Notes: generated by a model not told the origin, from the sequence alone. Numbered from the stretch's first letter, positions 6,886-14,290 are shown. The stretch: DNA of 14,309 nt from Bacteroidetes bacterium UBA4408 (GCA_002389785.1 DGQS01000058.1:1-14309), one strand, 5' to 3'. A program made the numbers and translations.

Positions 6886-9411
6886 TCATTCCTTCACCAC
6901 CTTCTGACCCCAGCCTTGCCCTTTCAAAATATAAGTCCCAGCAGGCAAATGCTGCAAGTTCCAAGTGTAAGTTGAGCTCGAAATTGTTTTTGTTTCCAGC
7001 ACTTTTCCATTGGCATTTATCAATTCTATTTTTCCTAATGCACCTGCATGTTGGTTCACAATGCGCAAAATATCTTGCACAGGGTTAGGGAAAATTTGCA
7101 ATTCTGTTTCCTTCAACTCTTGCACTTGCAATGGATTTAGCACATTCACCACAATGGTGTTGGTAGTCACCGCAGCATTGTAATCAAAATAAATATCGGC
7201 TTTATTTTGTATCGAATCTGTAACAGTCAATCCCGGCTTTGGCTTTATGCTAAATTTTACAAAACCGTGTGATTCCAATTCATTGGTATTTGAATCGGGA
7301 AGGAGTATATTTTTAAATATCCATTTTGCAAAGCCATTTACAATACTCAACTCATAGTTGTGCGAGGCACTAATCATGTGCATGCTGCTAACATCGAGTT
7401 TGTCTGATAGTTTATCGATTAACGTTACTGTGAAAGCTGTATCTGTTCCCGTGTTTTGAAAGCGAATGGTATACTCTAAATCGTCTGTAGAATTAGGCAA
7501 CACACTATCAACGGAAACCGATTTGTCATTTGGGTCATACGCACCGCGAATTATGTTAGTACTAATTGCACTATTGTTTAATGGCGTTGTATCGCTGGCA
7601 ATAGGCAATATCCATGCTTTCGCAGAAACAGTTGAACCGAGTATACTATTTACAAAAACTGAATCAGTAATTAATACATCGCCCTGTTCAAAAGGCTTAA
7701 GTGATGCAAAGTTCCAAATTAGTGTATCTCCATTGATTGAATTTGCTGCAGGTATTGAATATAAATTGGAAAGACTTAACGGTTTCAAAAATTTTAATTG
7801 TACATTGTTAAGCACATCAGTACCTTGGTTTTGGTAATTTAATTTATAATTAGCTTTGAATCCAGGCCTTAAAAAACCAATTAAATTTAAATCAATTTTT
7901 AAGTCCTTAATGATAGGCATTTGCTGAATAGCAAAATAAAGTGTATCTATTATACCACTTTGTACATGAATTGTTTGTGAAGTAGGGTTTGTAGAAAAAT
8001 AATAGAAGGGAAGTGAAACAACGAAAGTAATAAATCCAGTGTCGCTTGTCGCATAAAAAATACCTAAACTATCTGTCAAAACACCAGAATTGCCTGCATA
8101 ATTTATTACCATTTCTAATCCTTTCTCTAAACTATCTTTAATTCCATTACTGTTTGTATCTAGGTAAACATAACCCATTGTGTAATTATAATTACATCCG
8201 CTACTTAAAGGGTTACAAACAGGCAGGTTTTGCGGATAGACTATAGATAGCGGAAAGTTTCCATTATTCGGAATGCAGGAAATTAAAGTACTGTCAATAT
8301 TAATAAAATTCCATGATGGAGCGCCCAAATGAGGTTCAATTTCTGGAAAGCAAGTAATAGGATTTTTGTTACATAAAAGGTTTATCATATAACCTGGTAT
8401 TCGCGGCAAACTACATAATTGATTATTACTGCAATACAAATAAGCTAACGATAATGGCAAAGCAGGTAAACTAGTTAATTTATTGTTCGAACAAATTAAC
8501 AATGTTAAGGATGAAGGAAGAGCAGGTAGGTTAATCAATTGATTATTGAAGCAAATTAACATTGTTAACGTAGTTGGCAATGTTGGCAAAGTCCTCAACT
8601 GATTATTTTCACAATTCAAAACTTGCAATGTATTTGGAAAGCTTGGTAAACCAACTAGTTGATTACTCGCACAATTTAATTTTGTTAAGGCGGCAGGTAA
8701 AGCTGTTAAACTAGAAATTTGATTGTTGCAACAATTTAAATCAGTTAATGTTTGTGGTAAGTTTGGCAAACTTGTTAAATGATTATTGATGCAAGATAAT
8801 TGAATTAAAGTTGCCGACAAACTAGGTAAATAATTCAATTGATTGTTGTTGCAACTTAAATAATTTAAAGTGGAGGGCAATGACGAGAGGTTTGTCAGAA
8901 AATTATTACTACATTCAAGATAAGCTAAAGATGAAGGCAGAATAGGTAAACTTGTTAGCTGATTATTTGAACATTCTAAATGAGTAATAGATGAAGGTAA
9001 TGCCGGTAGACTGCTTAATTGATTGGTATTACAATACAGCAAATTTAATGATATGGGTAAAATTGGAAAACTTGTTAATTGATTATTACTGCAATATAAC
9101 GCATTTAAGGTAGAAGGTAAAGAAGGTAAACTTGTTAATAGATTATTTTCGCAATGTAAAGTATTTAAAGAAGTAAAATATTGAATTCCATCTAAAGAAC
9201 TAATACTTATATTATTTACATTTAGAGTAGTCACATTTTGTATGACACTGCAAGTCGTAATTAAAGAATCATAAAGAGTAAAGCAAGTGGGGTAAACCAC
9301 CTTTAGTCGATTCCTGAATTGTCCATCCGGCACCCAAAAATTTTGAGCAAATAAATTGGAGTGAAGCAGCAGCAAGAATGAAAATAAACGAAGTGTAGAT
9401 TTCAAGTGCAT
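6886..9411 (-). CDS. Secreted leucine-rich-repeat protein with T9SS type A sorting domain (paralog 1)
   Basis: 841 residues from the ATG at 9411. The longer start at 9459 was rejected because it would put 16 non-signal residues before a good signal peptide (MHLKSTLRLFSFLLLLHSN, ending LFAQ), and a promoter-like TAGTTTTG lies between the two starts. From the 9411 start: cap NFWVPDGQFRNRLK (24-37), then fourteen exact 20-residue LRRs at 85-364, pattern LxCxxNxLxSLPxLPxxLxx. A Cys-containing stretch follows, then a Ca-type loop DTNSNGIKDSLEKG (418-431), a DUF7619-like domain (YDPNDKSV, 625-632; LEYTIRFQNTGTDTAF, 645-660) and a type A CTD (LQIFPNPVQDILRI, 771-784) to the end. Predicted T9SS cargo at the cell surface. 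The last 93 residues differ from paralog 2 at only nine positions, while the LRR parts are far more diverged. Probably the first gene of a two-gene transcript. Confidence 0.91.
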   Translation of the reverse strand: MHLKSTLRLFSFLLLLHSNLFAQNFWVPDGQFRNRLKVVYPTCFTLYDSLITTCSVIQNVTTLNVNNISISSLDGIQYFTSLNTLHCENNLLTSLPSLPSTLNALYCSNNQLTSFPILPISLNLLYCNTNQLSSLPALPSSITHLECSNNQLTSLPILPSSLAYLECSNNFLTNLSSLPSTLNYLSCNNNQLNYLPSLSATLIQLSCINNHLTSLPNLPQTLTDLNCCNNQISSLTALPAALTKLNCASNQLVGLPSFPNTLQVLNCENNQLRTLPTLPTTLTMLICFNNQLINLPALPSSLTLLICSNNKLTSLPALPLSLAYLYCSNNQLCSLPRIPGYMINLLCNKNPITCFPEIEPHLGAPSWNFINIDSTLISCIPNNGNFPLSIVYPQNLPVCNPLSSGCNYNYTMGYVYLDTNSNGIKDSLEKGLEMVINYAGNSGVLTDSLGIFYATSDTGFITFVVSLPFYYFSTNPTSQTIHVQSGIIDTLYFAIQQMPIIKDLKIDLNLIGFLRPGFKANYKLNYQNQGTDVLNNVQLKFLKPLSLSNLYSIPAANSINGDTLIWNFASLKPFEQGDVLITDSVFVNSILGSTVSAKAWILPIASDTTPLNNSAISTNIIRGAYDPNDKSVSVDSVLPNSTDDLEYTIRFQNTGTDTAFTVTLIDKLSDKLDVSSMHMISASHNYELSIVNGFAKWIFKNILLPDSNTNELESHGFVKFSIKPKPGLTVTDSIQNKADIYFDYNAAVTTNTIVVNVLNPLQVQELKETELQIFPNPVQDILRIVNQHAGALGKIELINANGKVLETKTISSSTYTWNLQHLPAGTYILKGQGWGQKVVKE
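8320..9159 (-). repeat. Fourteen in-register 60-base LRR units (paralog 1)
   Basis: The coding sequence repeats with an exact 60-base period fourteen times, so the units stack in register in a 60-column view. On the plus strand each unit carries variants of GGTAAACTTGTTAATTGATT. Every unit codes a Cys in the LxC position (14 of 14) and most code NNQL. No indel occurs over 840 bases. Confidence 0.93.
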
Positions 9412-9446
9412 AAGCGATGCTTTTAGGTTAATAATTATATCTTTAT

Positions 9447-9454
9447 CAAAACTA
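9447..9454 (-). promoter_or_regulatory. Possible -7 element for LRR paralog 1 (TAGTTTTG)
   Basis: The minus strand reads TAGTTTTG, an exact TAnnTTTG match, 35 bases upstream of the ATG at 9411. No TTG lies at the -33 position. If used, transcription would start downstream of the alternative ATG at 9459, supporting the 9411 start. Confidence 0.33.
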
Positions 9455-9548
9455 AGCAATTATAAATCGCTATACCTATTTATTCGGTGAAATAATTTAA
9501 TGCTTACCTGATATAATCAAATGAGGGGTAATTGGTTTTTATGGATGC

Positions 9549-9581
9549 AAAAAAGGCTGCTATTTTCAGAACTACCTTTTT
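9549..9581. terminator. Orphan terminator-like hairpin resembling the sigA terminator
   Basis: AAAAAGG (9550-9556) pairs with CCTTTTT (9575-9581). The 33-base element matches the terminator downstream of the sigma factor gene (12913-12945) at 29 of 33 positions, including the loop core TTTTCAGAAC. One arm has changed (GGCTG paired with TACC rather than CAGCC), so the stem is shorter. It does not follow an intact gene on either strand. Confidence 0.5.
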
Positions 9582-9625
9582 CATGAAGGCAATTTTTCAA
9601 AATTAGTTGCCTTTATATTCAGTAA

Positions 9626-9904
9626 CAAAATGCTGCAAAATTAGCACTCACAATCAAGAAGCGAGCAAGTGAGGGTCATAGAGTCTCAGTATTAGGACAC
9701 AACATTGCAACCAAATTAATTATTCGCAGATATTTTGAAAGGTTAAAAAATTTATTCGAAATTTACTATACGATTGTAGACAAGTTGTTGATTTTTGACA
9801 ATTCAACTGGACGCCATGAATTGATTGCGGAAAAATCAAAAGGATTAGATTTTACAATTCATAATCTTCAAAAATTGAATGAACTGAAAAGTTATACCAA
9901 ATGA
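9626..9904 (+). pseudogene. Zeta-toxin-type kinase, C-terminal remnant
   Basis: An open frame of 92 codons with no ATG or GTG start. The downstream part reads VLGHNIATKLIIRRYFERL, KNLFEIYYTIVDKLLIFDNS, then HELIAEKSKGLDF. In zeta-toxin/UDP-N-acetylglucosamine-kinase-like P-loop proteins (COG4185 type) the order GGHNIPxxVIxRRYxxxLxNLF, LYxPIVDxWxxxDNS, LIA is the C-terminal half. The N-terminal half with the Walker A motif is missing. The frame meets a stop at 9623-9625, upstream of which (CLYIQ) weak similarity may continue, so nonsense mutation plus 5' loss is likely. The motif region also seems to carry about nine extra residues (RASEGH then RVSVLGHNI). It overlaps the next ORF by ATGA. Judged non-functional because the ATP-binding half is absent. 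Confidence 0.72.
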
Positions 9905-10047
9905 AGAACAAATTGAGATCACAAAATATTGAAAGAATTATTAAAGGCATGGATAAAGTGTATCAAAACTTGATTGAACACAAGCGAAAAATAAATGGCG
10001 AAATCGTAATTATAAAAGACAATAAAATAGTTAGAATAAAGCCATAA
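9901..10047 (+). CDS. Small partner protein of zeta-type kinase (putative antitoxin)
   Basis: A 48-residue ORF starting within the stop of the zeta-like remnant (ATGA overlap), a strong sign of translational coupling. Sequence features: a charged helical first part (NIERIIKGMDKVYQNLIEHK, 9-28), then RKINGEIVIIKDNKIVRIKP (29-48), ending in a short strand-turn-strand. Small proteins with the layout amphipathic helix followed by a DGKIV-type hairpin accompany zeta-like kinases in Bacteroidota, where they are taken to be antitoxins; that assignment here is inference from position and pattern. The ORF looks intact although its partner is not, so it may be a leftover antitoxin that still expresses, or be decaying too. 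Confidence 0.5.
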   Translation: MKNKLRSQNIERIIKGMDKVYQNLIEHKRKINGEIVIIKDNKIVRIKP

Positions 10048-10203
10048 AATTATTCCGAACAAGTTAGTTCAATCATCTGTATTTAACTGATTTAAATACC
10101 ATACTTTTCTGAAGAGCCTTTTTTGATATTGATTAATTTGATTTGTGTAATTTAACATATTGCTTAACAGTTTAAAGGTAAAGTCGTTGAATCAAAAAAT
10201 GGT

Positions 10204-12117
10204 ATGAAAAAAGCACTACAGGTAAATTTTTTTTTGATTTATTTTTTTTGTCTCACGAATAATTTATATTCTCAACAAGAAACGAATAATTGGTTTTTTG
10301 GATATAATGCCGGAGTAAATATAAATGGACCCAATCCACTTGCTATTTCAGGTGGAAAAGTTAACACAATTGAGTGCTGCGCAAGTATTTCTAACTCAAT
10401 TGGTGAATTACTTTTCTACACAAATGGGGCAAATGTTTTTGATAAAAACCACAATCAAATGCCAAATGGTTTTGGTTTGTTGTCCAATGCATCAGCAACT
10501 CAAGGTGCCTTAATTATTAAAAAACCTGATTCAAATAACTTATATTATATTTTCAATATTGATGCTTTTTGTGTGTCATCTTTTGTTTATACAATAGTTG
10601 ATATGAATTTAAATAATGGTTTAGGTGATGTTTTAGAAAAGAATATTGAAATTTTTTCTAAAGGAAATTATTTTGAAAAACTAACTTCAATTAAGCATTG
10701 TAATAATAAGGATTATTGGATAATTATTATTGGAAGAGACTCGACTACATTAAAGTTAGTTCCAGATGGAAATACATCAATCCCTAATAACGACCTACCC
10801 ATAAATTTATATTGCTTTATGCTGAATTCAAATGGTATAGTTAACTTTCCCATAATTTCCTCAATTGGGAATTTAGAAACAGCGGTTTGTTATGGGCAGA
10901 TAAAGAGTGATTCTAAAGGTCAAAAACTAGCATTTGGAAATGATAAGGGATATACCATTTTAGAATATAATAGAGAGAATGGACTTGTAAAGAGCATAAA
11001 GGAAATAATTGACCCAGTAGAGAATACTTATGGGCTTGAATTTTCGAGTAGTAGTAAATTACTTTATCGAAATACCTACCAAATTGATTTGAGTAGTGGA
11101 AATAAAATCTTAATTCAAAAACCAGTTATTAGCCAATTTCAAATGGCAAGTAATGGAAAAATCTATTTTATTAATAATGATTATTTAAATAAGTATGATC
11201 TAGATTTGGGTTATATTGGTTCATTTGGTAATAATCAATATTTATCGTCAATAGATAATCCCAACATCGTTGGAACAGGCTGCAATATTAATATAAATAA
11301 TACCTTTTTAGGGAAATATGCTGCTATTGGACTTCCAAATTTTCCTTCATTTTATTTTTATCATCCCCGAGGTGAATTTACTTATACAAATGCTTGTGCT
11401 GGAAACACTGTAGGATTTCAACTTTTAAACAACCCTGTTTTCGATTCAATAAAATGGCTATTCCTTGAAGATGGAACATATTCTAATCAGATAAGCCCAA
11501 CTCATGTTTATCCAGCCCCTGGGACCTATCATATTAAAAACATTATTTTTAGTAATGGTGATTCAGATACAACACAACAATGTGTCACAATAGACGGAAA
11601 ATATAATTCGATTTTTAATAAAAACGACACAGTATTTTGTGATGGGAAACAAATTTTACTCGGAGTTGGTTACCCCTATATTGGCAAATATTTATGGAAT
11701 ACAGGCGACACTTCCGCTGGAATTTATGTTAAAGAAGAAGGTGAATACACTGTTACTATAACAAATTCCTGTGCGTCATATACTGATAAGATTCAAGTAA
11801 AGAAGGAATTTTGTGATCCAGAATTATTTATTCCTAATATTTTTTCGCCAAATGGAGATGGAATCAATGATAATTTTATTGTTGATTTAAAAAGTTGCAG
11901 AAAATTAGAATTCACACTTTTCGATCGTTGGGGTGGAATTGTAAAAAAGGAAAGCATCGAAAATTTAGAGAATAGATACAATCATAAGCTTTTGCTTTGG
12001 GATGGAAATTCTAGGAATTTTCCAAACAACGAAGGGATATTTTATTATGTTATTGATGCAGAGTCTTTGAATTACAAAGTAGTAAGAAGGTCTGGATTTG
12101 TAACCTTAATTCGTTAA
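10204..12117 (+). CDS. T9SS type B surface protein: propeller-like N-terminus, PKD domain, gliding-associated CTD
   Basis: 637 residues. Signal peptide 1-23 (MKKALQVNFFLIYFFCLTNN, then LYSQ). Residues 29-385 open with NNWFFGYNAGVNI and contain short blade-like repeats such as CASISNSIGELLFYTNGANV (59-78), consistent with a beta-propeller seen in many secreted Bacteroidota proteins. A PKD-like domain covers about 390-463 (SPTHVYPAPGTYHIKNIIFSNGD). A second Ig-like stretch, about 470-533, includes LWNTGDTSAGIYVKEEGEYT. The end, 541-637, is the gliding-motility-associated type B CTD: FIPNIFSPNGDGINDNF (542-558), LFDRWGGIV (572-580), LLLWDGN (596-602), then GIFYYVIDA (611-619). Predicted to be exported by T9SS and retained at the surface. 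It is the only large plus-strand gene and is monocistronic. Codon use looks more A/T-rich than in the housekeeping genes. No exact TAnnTTTG promoter was found upstream. Confidence 0.9.
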   Translation: MKKALQVNFFLIYFFCLTNNLYSQQETNNWFFGYNAGVNINGPNPLAISGGKVNTIECCASISNSIGELLFYTNGANVFDKNHNQMPNGFGLLSNASATQGALIIKKPDSNNLYYIFNIDAFCVSSFVYTIVDMNLNNGLGDVLEKNIEIFSKGNYFEKLTSIKHCNNKDYWIIIIGRDSTTLKLVPDGNTSIPNNDLPINLYCFMLNSNGIVNFPIISSIGNLETAVCYGQIKSDSKGQKLAFGNDKGYTILEYNRENGLVKSIKEIIDPVENTYGLEFSSSSKLLYRNTYQIDLSSGNKILIQKPVISQFQMASNGKIYFINNDYLNKYDLDLGYIGSFGNNQYLSSIDNPNIVGTGCNININNTFLGKYAAIGLPNFPSFYFYHPRGEFTYTNACAGNTVGFQLLNNPVFDSIKWLFLEDGTYSNQISPTHVYPAPGTYHIKNIIFSNGDSDTTQQCVTIDGKYNSIFNKNDTVFCDGKQILLGVGYPYIGKYLWNTGDTSAGIYVKEEGEYTVTITNSCASYTDKIQVKKEFCDPELFIPNIFSPNGDGINDNFIVDLKSCRKLEFTLFDRWGGIVKKESIENLENRYNHKLLLWDGNSRNFPNNEGIFYYVIDAESLNYKVVRRSGFVTLIR

Positions 12118-12273
12118 TTTAAGGGCTTACTTTAATGTCACTCGCATCCTGCAAGTGTCAGCTATTAGCAAGCCTCCGGCTTAAGTTTGCTCTATTGATG
12201 TTGATTCGATGAATGGGATTTGTGAAAATTTGTAATTTTTCGTAAGAAATGGATTTCACATATAAAGGATTGG

Positions 12274-12562
12274 TTAAAATTTTCCTTTTGGGCTTCTTTT
12301 AGTATGAAACAATGAAAATATTACTATTTCATCATTGTAAATTTTATAAACAATAATAAAGGGCGAATTTTTTTAATGGAAAATGACGAAACTTTTTATA
12401 AATCTGTTGAAAGGGTTCGGGATTGGCTTTAAGCTCAATAAGGGCTGCATCAATACTATCAAGAAACAATTCACCTAAAGCTACTTTCTGTTCTTCATAC
12501 CAGCAAAACGACTGGTACATTTCTTTCAATGCCTTATCTCTGAATACAATTTTAAGCGGCAA
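12274..12562 (-). pseudogene. RelE/ParE family toxin, frameshifted
   Basis: The frame from the TTG at 12562 gives 72 residues (PLKIVFRDKALKEMYQSF, then WYEEQK, NPEPFQQIYKKFRHFPLKKF, ALYYCL) and stops at 12344. This is the RelE/ParE mRNA-interferase/gyrase-inhibitor fold without its last strand. In another frame the missing end follows at once: YNDEIVIFSLFHTKRSPKG, stop at 12274. Removing one T from the TTT run at 12348-12350 (AAA on plus) joins the two into a normal 95-residue toxin. No ATG is available at the start: the in-frame codons between the upstream stop and TTG contain none, so a TTG start overlapping the antitoxin end is the only candidate. The lesion sits in a short homopolymer, so a sequencing error cannot be excluded. 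Confidence 0.82.
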
Positions 12563-12797
12563 CTTTCTTACTGCGAATCATTTTTTTTGCTTCTTGCCAG
12601 GTGAAGTTCCTTCCTTTACCCTGCTTATACTCTTTCTCACGCTCATCGAGCATTGCTTTTGACTGTCACTCAACTCAAAAAAAATGACTGCTCGCAGCTT
12701 TTTCAGAGACGATTTCAAACACTGCGTTTAAAAATTTAGAATCATCAATATTCTCAAGGGCTTTGTAAATATTGTTCCTTAATGAGGTGGTCGTCAT
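12552..12797 (-). pseudogene. Antitoxin of the RelE/ParE module (addiction-module component type), disrupted
   Basis: From the ATG at 12797 the frame reads MTTTSLRNNIYKALENIDDS, then KFLNAVFEIVSEKAASSHFF. It then hits TGA at 12677-12675 and again at 12668-12666. After that the same frame resumes with MLDEREKEYKQGKGRNFTW, QEAKKMIRSKKVAA and TAA at 12554-12552. Dropping one T from the T8 run (12677-12684) yields ELSDSQK in the shifted frame, and one extra base near 12651-12660 returns to the original frame. The restored protein of about 81 residues has the expected antitoxin end, a DERxxxYxxGKGxxFTW segment before a basic helix. Its stop overlaps the toxin start, the usual TA coupling. Two compensating indels, one in a homopolymer, suggest decay or sequence error. 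Confidence 0.78.
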
Positions 12798-12820
12798 AAA
12801 TATTTTTTTTGATTAATAAC

Positions 12821-12856
12821 AAAATTTGTACTTTTTTCGGAAGTAAAATTTGTACT
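12821..12856. promoter_or_regulatory. Direct repeat upstream of the antitoxin, possible operator
   Basis: AAAATTTGTACT occurs exactly at 12821-12832 and again at 12845-12856, 24 bases apart, ending 24 bases upstream of the antitoxin ATG. TA operons are typically autoregulated by the antitoxin or the complex at repeated sites in this position; the assignment is inference from position. Confidence 0.45.
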
Positions 12857-12910
12857 AAAAACTATTCCTGCTAAAATGGGCATTAGCAAAGACACTAACT
12901 TTGGTATAAA

Positions 12911-12945
12911 ACAAAAAAGGCTGCTCTTTTCAGAACAGCCTTTGT
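12911..12945 (-). terminator. Rho-independent terminator of sigA
   Basis: On the minus strand, 23 bases beyond the sigma factor stop, AAAGGCTG (12943-12936) pairs with CAGCCTTT (12923-12916). The 12-base loop can close further through TCT/AGA. The second arm continues into TTTGTTTT. A near-copy with a weakened stem lies at 9549-9581. Confidence 0.9.
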
Positions 12946-12966
12946 CGTGTTAGTTTAGCTTATTGA

Positions 12967-13830
12967 TTATCCCAAATAAGTCTTCAAATGCTTACTGCGG
13001 GAAGAATGCTTCAAACGCTTAATCGCTTTTTCTTTGATTTGACGCACACGTTCACGAGTTAAATCAAATTTATCACCGATTTCTTCCAAGGTAAATTCAT
13101 GGCTGAAACCAATACCATAAAACAATTTAATAACATCGCGCTCACGATCCGTTAAAGTTGATAAAGAACGCTCAATTTCACGTTGCAAACTTTCCGAAAT
13201 TAACGAACTGTCGGCTCTTGGTGAATCGCTGTTGATTAACACATCCAACAAAGTATTTTCTTCACCTTGTACAAAAGGTGCATCCATACTCACATGGCGA
13301 CCCGATACACGCATGGTATCGGCTACTTTATCTTCGGGCAATTCTAAAATCGCAGATAATTCTTCTGCCGAAGGAGCACGTTCAAATTCTTGCTCCAATT
13401 TTGAAAATGCCTTGTTTATTTTATTTAGTGATCCTACCTGATTCAAAGGCAAACGAACAATACGTGCCTGCTCAGCCAATGCCTGTAGAATGGATTGACG
13501 AATCCACCATACAGCATAGGAAATAAATTTAAAACCACGGGTTTCATCAAAACGCTTTGCGGCCTTAATCAAACCTAAGTTACCTTCATTAATTAAATCG
13601 GGTAAACTTAATCCTTGATTTTGGTATTGCTTGGCAACCGAAACCACGAAACGTAAATTGGCTTTGGTCAATTTTTCAAGTGCTACCTGGTCGCCATCTC
13701 TGATTTTTTTCGCCAATATCACTTCCTCTTCGGCACTGATTAATTCTTCGCGGCCTATCTCTTGTAAGTATTTATCTAACGAGGCGCTTTCACGGTTGGT
13801 AATGGATTTGGTGATTTTGAGCTGTCTCAT
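12967..13830 (-). CDS. rpoD: Primary RNA polymerase sigma factor (SigA/RpoD), Bacteroidota type
   Basis: 287 residues; directs core RNA polymerase to housekeeping promoters. Region 1.2 begins at [20 protein letters not shown] (17-36). Region 2 runs from about 49 to 127: [20 protein letters not shown] (58-77), [20 protein letters not shown] (78-97), then [20 protein letters not shown] (98-117). Region 3 covers about 130-200 and region 4 about 214-275, with the helix-turn-helix [20 protein letters not shown] (247-266). Region 1.1 and the long non-conserved insert of proteobacterial RpoD are absent, which is normal for the phylum. Complete, with no odd residues noticed. Monocistronic between its own promoter and terminator. 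Confidence 0.96.
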   Translation of the reverse strand: MRQLKITKSITNRESASLDKYLQEIGREELISAEEEVILAKKIRDGDQVALEKLTKANLRFVVSVAKQYQNQGLSLPDLINEGNLGLIKAAKRFDETRGFKFISYAVWWIRQSILQALAEQARIVRLPLNQVGSLNKINKAFSKLEQEFERAPSAEELSAILELPEDKVADTMRVSGRHVSMDAPFVQGEENTLLDVLINSDSPRADSSLISESLQREIERSLSTLTDRERDVIKLFYGIGFSHEFTLEEIGDKFDLTRERVRQIKEKAIKRLKHSSRSKHLKTYLG

Positions 13831-13895
13831 ATCCGGGTATTATCTGTTTGAGTTAACTAGTAAATTAAAACCAATGTTCTAATTATTTAAGCCTG

Positions 13896-13926
13896 CAAAT
13901 GTAGTCGTTTAAAAGGAGTTTAACAA
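13896..13926 (-). promoter_or_regulatory. Promoter of sigA (TTG-N20-TACATTTG)
   Basis: On the minus strand, TTG (13926-13924), a 20-base spacer and TACATTTG (13903-13896) match the Bacteroidota housekeeping consensus in both elements and spacing. Transcription would start near 13888-13891, giving a leader of about 60 bases. The sigma gene is therefore probably transcribed by its own product. Confidence 0.72.
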
Positions 13927-14106
13927 GAAAAAATAATAGGGGGTATTTTTTTACCTAATCCGTTTTTTTTAAAAACTATTTGCTCATCCGCAATTAGAAC
14001 ACACTGGCAATTTTTTAAACAAGTTAAAAATTAATTTGTTTTCGATGATAATAAAAATAAAGTTCAACCACTTCGCGATCAAAGTATGAAAGTTCTCTAA
14101 ACCATC

Positions 14107-14144
14107 GTGGCCTTTGTGTTTTTCATAGCGAACGCGGTGGTTTA
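14107..14144. repeat. Dispersed intergenic repeat, copy 2
   Basis: Around 38 bases centred on CCTTTGTGTTTTTCATAGCG, matching 830-868 in the same orientation at about 29 of 38 positions. Like copy 1 it lies between genes, here between the sigma gene and the tRNA. Confidence 0.5.
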
Positions 14145-14251
14145 ATTCCATGGATGTTAATTTTCAGTTGCGTAAAACAATCACAATTAATTACTTCGAA
14201 TGCTTTTTAATTAGAAAAGCGGATAAGCACAAAAAATTAATTCCTTTTTTT

Positions 14252-14259
14252 TATTTTTG
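14252..14259 (+). promoter_or_regulatory. Possible -7 element for the tRNA (TATTTTTG)
   Basis: TATTTTTG fits TAnnTTTG and lies 31 bases before the first base of the tRNA, a suitable distance for a short leader. No TTG at -33, so support is weak. Confidence 0.3.
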
Positions 14260-14290
14260 AAGCCGTAAAAATTAACTTTTTACACCTGTT

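Larger units (their letters stand above)
13831..14290. other. Gene-free stretch between sigA and the tRNA
   Basis: 460 bases with no supportable coding sequence. It holds the sigA promoter (13896-13926), copy 2 of a dispersed repeat (14107-14144) and a short inverted repeat GTAAAAA/TTTTTAC (14265-14283) just before the tRNA. The remainder is AT-rich with long T and A runs and shows nothing further to me. Confidence 0.7.

Noticed and set aside
8320..9159. Regular 60-base periodicity as a CRISPR or non-coding tandem array
   Set aside because: The unit is in frame throughout, codes leucine-rich repeats, and has no separate conserved repeat plus variable spacer layout.
9412..9459. Sixteen extra N-terminal residues on LRR paralog 1
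   Set aside because: The signal peptide starts at the inner methionine (9411) and a TAnnTTTG-like site lies within the extension.
12163..12190. Inverted repeat AAGCC-TCC-GGCTT after the type B surface protein gene
   Set aside because: Only five base pairs and no T-run; too weak to call a terminator.
12423..12662. A 79-residue plus-strand ORF over the TA locus
   Set aside because: It is the antisense of the toxin and antitoxin, which have clear family signatures on the minus strand.
14152..14262. A 36-codon plus-strand ORF before the tRNA
   Set aside because: Short, Lys/Phe-rich, with no recognisable pattern; typical of chance ORFs in AT-rich DNA.
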